This document shows, in pieces, positions 59,691 through 64,000 of a DNA stretch of 64,000 bases (position 1 is its first letter; each line of letters starts with the position of its first letter). Under the pieces are notes generated by a model. That model searched no databases. It was not told where the DNA came from and saw only the letters and a program-made list of their open reading frames with translations. The stretch covers positions 70,885,910 to 70,949,909 of the forward strand of contig JAUPFV010000001.1 in assembly GCA_036936605.1 (NCBI GenBank), given 5' to 3'. The DNA comes from Limnanthes douglasii subsp. nivea (Eukaryota > Streptophyta > Magnoliopsida > Brassicales > Limnanthaceae). The translations under genes and the position numbers were made by a program.

Positions 59691-60527
59691 GAGGGTAGGC
59701 TGGTAATTTCAGTAGGTGTTTTATGGTGGTGTGTGGGTGTTTAAGTGTTTAGAGTAGAGAGTAGAGAGATAATTAAGGAGCTTGGTAGCAGTTAATTTTC
59801 ATTACCTACACTTAATGCAGGTGGTTGGGTATTTATACCCTGATGTTTGGGCCCTTATGGGCTTTCGGGTCATGTTTAATGGACCCGGGTCATGTTCAAA
59901 GACCCATGAGCTCTAAGTAGGTGAGCAAGTTTCTTAGTCAAGAAGTGTTTAGGTTTTTTAGTACTTTTGTCATAGTTCGAACAATCCTATGGTCTAGATA
60001 TTCGAAGTGAGCTGTCCGGTATCCGGAGAGGTTTGGACCGATCTGTCCCTGTACGGGGAGCAGGCAAAACTCGGACTCATCAGGAGCCCATTTTTTAGGT
60101 ATTTGTTCAAATTCTCTTTGTCAAAAACCTGAAAAACAGTCCGATATCAGGGGTAGTTCTCATCCGGAGAGGTTTATTTGCTTTATGGTTTTATCCGGAC
60201 AGATAAAGCTTTGATGAATCCAAACGGTTTTTTGCCAGAGATCGCGGGACACGTGTCACACTCTGATTGGTTGCTTCAGCCGTTTTTTCACCTTGAATTT
60301 CGAACCCACCTTCTTCGAAAAGCAACCTCTTTAATTACAGATGGTGACATCAGCGTCGTCTTTTAATCATTGCCAAACTTTTCGAATTCTCCTAGAAATC
60401 AACTTCCTTTTTCAGATTTACTATAAATTCAAACTCACTTTCTACTGTTTTACTATCTCTTTCATATTTACTCTGCATATTTTCTTAGAGCTTTCTCTCT
60501 CTAAAGCAAAGATTTACTTGATAGTTT
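59690..60527 (+). promoter_or_regulatory. Leader/LTR-like region with TATA box before the 60.5-kb gene
   Basis: A TATA box CTATAAATTC at 60421-60430 lies about 100 bp before the ATG at 60528, followed by a pyrimidine-rich 5' UTR. Further up, GGGTATTTATACCC (about 59829) is a second TATA-like site, and the tract 59700-60350 is GC-richer than its surroundings. This could be an LTR of a Tat/Ogre-like element, but no partner LTR is in the window. Confidence 0.4.
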
Positions 60528-63514
60528 ATGTTTACAGCAAGGACTGCTTTGATCAAAGGCGGGTGGCTCAACCTTTCTGAGTTGGAGAAGGCACAGAAAG
60601 TTGAGAAGGAAAGACGAATCGCAGCAGGGTTACCTACTTCTCCTGTTGACAGATCAATCACCTCTGCTGCAGAGTCAGATCGATGATCTTCTTCCTCCAA
60701 AGGCACTAAGCCTAGAAAGTTATTCCAACCTAGTCTTAACCCCATCATCTCTGGTTCCTCGGTTCAGGAATCAGAATCCATCGTTGAACCAGGAGTAACT
60801 TCCACTAGCTTCAAAAAACCCTCACCCTTCATAGCGATGGGATCAGACATGGAGCACTCCCCGGAGAAGTTAGTCGACCGAAGAAAGAGTCGGCTGGTTA
60901 AGAGGCAAGCCTCTAAGAACACTCCCTCAAAGTCGGGGGCAAAAAATAGCAGCTCTGGGTCTGGAGTGCCTATCAGAGCTCCCCGGGAAAGACTACCTGG
61001 TCCGGAGGCTAGCAGCCCAGCACTTCAAAGAGAGATATCTGGCTCAGAGCTCCAGCCTGAGACTTGAAGTCAAGGAAACGCTAAAGATCAGCAGTCCGGA
61101 AGCCAGGCTGAGCCAAGTTTGAATTCTCCCCGGGCCACTGCCACTGATATTCCTCCAACGATCATGGAGGAAAAAATGGAGGACTCTGCTGAAGAAGTCC
61201 CTTTCGAGTCTGAGCCCTCGGGTCAGACTAGTAATACTGCTGCTGCCAAAAAAGATAAAGGCAAAGAAAAACTGTGCTTGAGGCATCCGGAGCTGCCGGA
61301 GTGTCTTGAAGGGAAGGTGGGGCCTTGTTTTCACAAGGTCGAACTTAAATACCTCTTGGCCTTACAGAAGACCAAGTATGCATTCATCCATACGGCTGAA
61401 CTGGGTCGAATGCGCACGAAATGGGGGATCCCAGAAAATGTGAAGATAAGGATTCCCATAGATCCTGAAACTTTTATGGATTGCAAGCTGAATAAAATAG
61501 TTATCTTCACGGAGCTATTTAATTGGGGACTTAGATTCCCATTGGACCCAGAGATTGTCAGATATTTTCATCTGATCAAACTCTGTCCGAGCCAGTTGAG
61601 CCCCAACGCTTGGTATACCCTTATGTCATGCATCATGGCATCAAGGCTATCCGGGATCTCTCTCCCCATGGAAGAGTTTGCTGCAGTGGCCAATCTTTGC
61701 AAACATCACCAATTCCCCTTCTACCATTTCGAAATGGGGGACAGTTTCAAAGCTGTCGATGATCTATTGGAGTCTGAGAGTAAATGGAGGAGCCAGTTTT
61801 TGTTCGTCAGTGGCGCTTGGGAAAACGGAAAGAAGATCAAGTCCGGAGTGAACCCAAGCCTCCTCAGAAGCAGGTGGAGGAGTGACCGTAAGTCTCCCAC
61901 TTTAAATCTTCGTCTACTTCTTAAAGTTGGTTTAAATTAATTAGTCTTTCTTTTGTCTTAACAGAACTGCCTAAGGAGTTCGGTGATTACTTGAAGGCCG
62001 GGCAGGTTACTTGTGGCAGGATTAATGCCTAGGCTGCTGAGGAATGGGGGAACCGATTCCATGCTGCTTTCACCAACGGAAACTTGGCAAGGTCTCACCT
62101 GTGGAACACCACCAGTCGGAGAGACTTGACTTGGGAGGAGCTCACCACCCAGCCTTCTCCGGACACTGTGCTTAAGAGGTCCCATGAACCAGATGGGACA
62201 CTCTTCCTGCCAGGCCGGGCCAAATCCCCAAGCAAAATGAAGGGCAAGAAGAAAGGCAAGAAGGTGGCGGGCGATGCTAATCCTGCTGATGTTGAGAAGG
62301 ATGCTCCAACAGACCCGGAGGGGCCGGCCCAGAGCCAAATCGATGCTGCTCTCTTGCAAGTGGTGGAGCAAGAGACTGAAAGACAGGAAACAGACCTCCC
62401 AAAACCTCCAAGGGCTTCCAAGAGGAATCGCAAACAGGGGAGTGAAGGCGCAGACCGGGTAGCCAAGAAGAAAAAGACTGCTAAGGGAGATGAGCTTGCT
62501 CTCCGGGATCCGGAGCCTTCTTTCCAGGCTGACCCTTCTGACCCAACGCATGCTGAAGAGATCCCAAGGGACTTTCACACCGATGAGGTTGAAGGAGGAG
62601 ATCTCAACATCGATGGAGTCGACATCACCGGTCTTGGTGAGCTTGGTGAATACTTCCTCAACCTACCTAGAGACGACTTCGCAGGGCCTTGCATTCCTCC
62701 GAGCAGCTCCAACACGGTCAACTTCAATGGTAAGACTTTTATTGTCTCTAGTGAAAAGGATACCATATCCCACTCCTTGCTAAGCAATGTGCAGCCGGTA
62801 CTTACGTTGGAGAGACAAGTTCGGGGTCAAGCAGACATTATCAAAGACCTTAAGTCTGAGAAGGAAAAGCTGTCCGAAGACCTTCGCACTGCTACTCTTA
62901 ATGGTGACATGCTAAAGGAAGCAAACAAGGAGTTGAAGAGGAATCAGGAGGAAAGCACCACAAAAGTTTCAACTCTAGAGGAAACCATTAGAGACCTCCG
63001 GGAGAAGCTGTCCGGTGTGGAGAAGGACCTTGCTACCTCAAAGGAAGAAACCAAGGCAAAAGACAAAGTCATCACCAACTTAACTACTGATAAGATTGCC
63101 CTTGAGAATGCAGTGTCCAAGGATGCCGAGGAGAAAAATACTTTGTTACAGGAGCAGGAGGCCAAGATCCAAGCCGGGATCAATGCTTATGCCAACCAGA
63201 TGATCAAGAGTGAAGAGCTACTGCTTGAGAAGGTGAGGTCTGACATGGTTCTACTCTTCCATGAAAAGTTTCCACAGAGGAACCTAGGGGACTTGTGGCT
63301 TTATGTTGAGCCCGAAGACCTCCCATACCATACGATGGCCGAAGGTGACAGGTATGGCTACTCTAGTGGCTCCTCGGATGATGAAGAACATACTGGGGAG
63401 AGCCCAGATGACAAGAAAGACGATCCCAAAGGAAAGAAGGTAGACGAAGGGAAAGTCGACTTTAAAGGCAAGAAGGTAGATGAAGGTGAGCCATCTTCAA
63501 AGGCTCAACCTTAA
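60528..63514 (+). pseudogene. 'Putative gypsy-type transposon' (PF04195-like) protein with coiled coil; 2 exons, three in-frame stops
   Basis: One frame runs from ATG 60528 (MFTARTALIKGGWLNLSELE) to a TAA at 63512-63514. It uses a GT-AG intron at 61888-61964 (77 nt; GACC|GTAAGT, CTTAACAG|AACTG). The joined frame is 970 codons. Stops are at 60684 (TGA), 61065 (TGA) and 62030 (TAG). Residues about 249-444 resemble the plant 'putative gypsy type transposon' domain ('IFTELFNWGLRFPLDPEIVR', 'PSQLSPNAWYTLMSCI'). Basic clusters follow ('KGKKKGKKV', 'VAKKKKTAKG'), then a coiled coil at about 737-865 rich in Lys/Glu heptads. The acidic tail repeats 'KGKKVDEG'. Such ORFs occur as extra genes in Tat-lineage gypsy elements, which I infer here. 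Their function is unknown. Confidence 0.72.
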
Positions 63515-64000
63515 CTTACGATCTACTTTGTTTATTCTTTATTCAGACTAAAGTCCTTGGAAGGCCAAGGCACTCTTTTTGTAATGGTGTCCGGTGTTCG
63601 ACCGGACAGGTTTTTTGTGTTGTATCTTGACCATTTAAAAGTCCTTGGAAGGCCAAGGCAATTTTAAGTTGTTTATTTTTAATGAATATTTCTATTCTGT
63701 GCAACCATCATCTTCTTTCATTGTTCGTTCTAATTTTGATTGCCAAAGTTTAAATAGCCTTTAGTTGTTTCATAGTGAGAGTGTTTAAATTCTCCGGCTA
63801 GAGTTTAAATAGCCCTTAGTTATTTCAGTCCGGATAGTATGACAAGGGATAAAACTTTAAAAACACTTAGAAAATTTTTAAGAAGGCATCGAATTTTATT
63901 CAACCGCCCGGACACCTCATTAAAACCTCCCCGTGCCACCAGGGAGGAAAGAGTATGCCCCCAAATATTTACATGGATGTTTAAACAAGTAAATATTGAC
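63515..64000. other. 3' flank with two copies of a hairpin-forming 23-bp repeat
   Basis: AAAGTCCTTGGAAGGCCAAG occurs at about 63550 and 63638, 88 bp apart. Each contains the inverted pair CCTTGG/CCAAGG. The remainder to the window edge is unassigned and may continue the same mobile element. Confidence 0.6.

Overview
The window is nuclear DNA of a flowering plant, probably a eudicot. It is AT-rich, and most of it is transposable elements in several stages of decay. There are plant LINEs, Ty1/copia and Ty3/gypsy elements, an Au-like SINE, hAT and Mutator-like remnants, and plant-style spliced genes with TATA boxes. The species cannot be named from the sequence. I see no prokaryotic, organellar or viral gene and no true rRNA or tRNA gene.

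Layout. 1-5.4 kb: minus-strand LINE entering from the left edge, with ORF1 (DUF4283 and zinc knuckle) and ORF2 (endonuclease and reverse transcriptase). 6.56-13.28 kb: young Ty3/gypsy element with 273-bp LTRs about 98% identical, one continuous gag-pol frame broken by four stops, and an integrase cut off before its last catalytic residue. 14.7-19.7 kb: very decayed second LINE. 19.7-21.1 kb: hAT-like non-autonomous element and an Au-like SINE. 21.56-26.29 kb: minus-strand copia element with 183-bp LTRs. 27-28 kb: 5'-truncated copia end. 30-37.6 kb: AT-rich field of degenerate short repeats around a Mutator-like transposase remnant. 38.5-46.3 kb: two broken copia elements and a small MITE. 46.3-48.2 kb: tandemly duplicated pseudogene of unknown family, with a third copy at 57.8-58.3 kb. 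48.29-49.66 kb: hAT element with a perfect 8-bp target duplication. 50.7-56.4 kb: complete but mutated copia element. 60.5-63.5 kb: spliced gene of the 'putative gypsy-type transposon' family with a long coiled coil.

The most interesting content is host-like. Three small genes lie on the minus strand at 13.4-13.9, 29.2-29.9 and 56.7-57.1 kb and form one family. Each has a signal-peptide exon, a phase-1 intron at the same site, and a second exon starting with a related 'GMLQxGSxS'-like stretch. Each also has a TATA box about 70 bp before the ATG and a W-box (TTGACT) 17-18 bp beyond it. Two share a C-terminal 'SGRSRP' motif. They look like precursors of secreted, possibly WRKY-controlled signalling peptides, in a tandem array pushed apart by transposon insertions. 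I cannot place them in a named peptide family.
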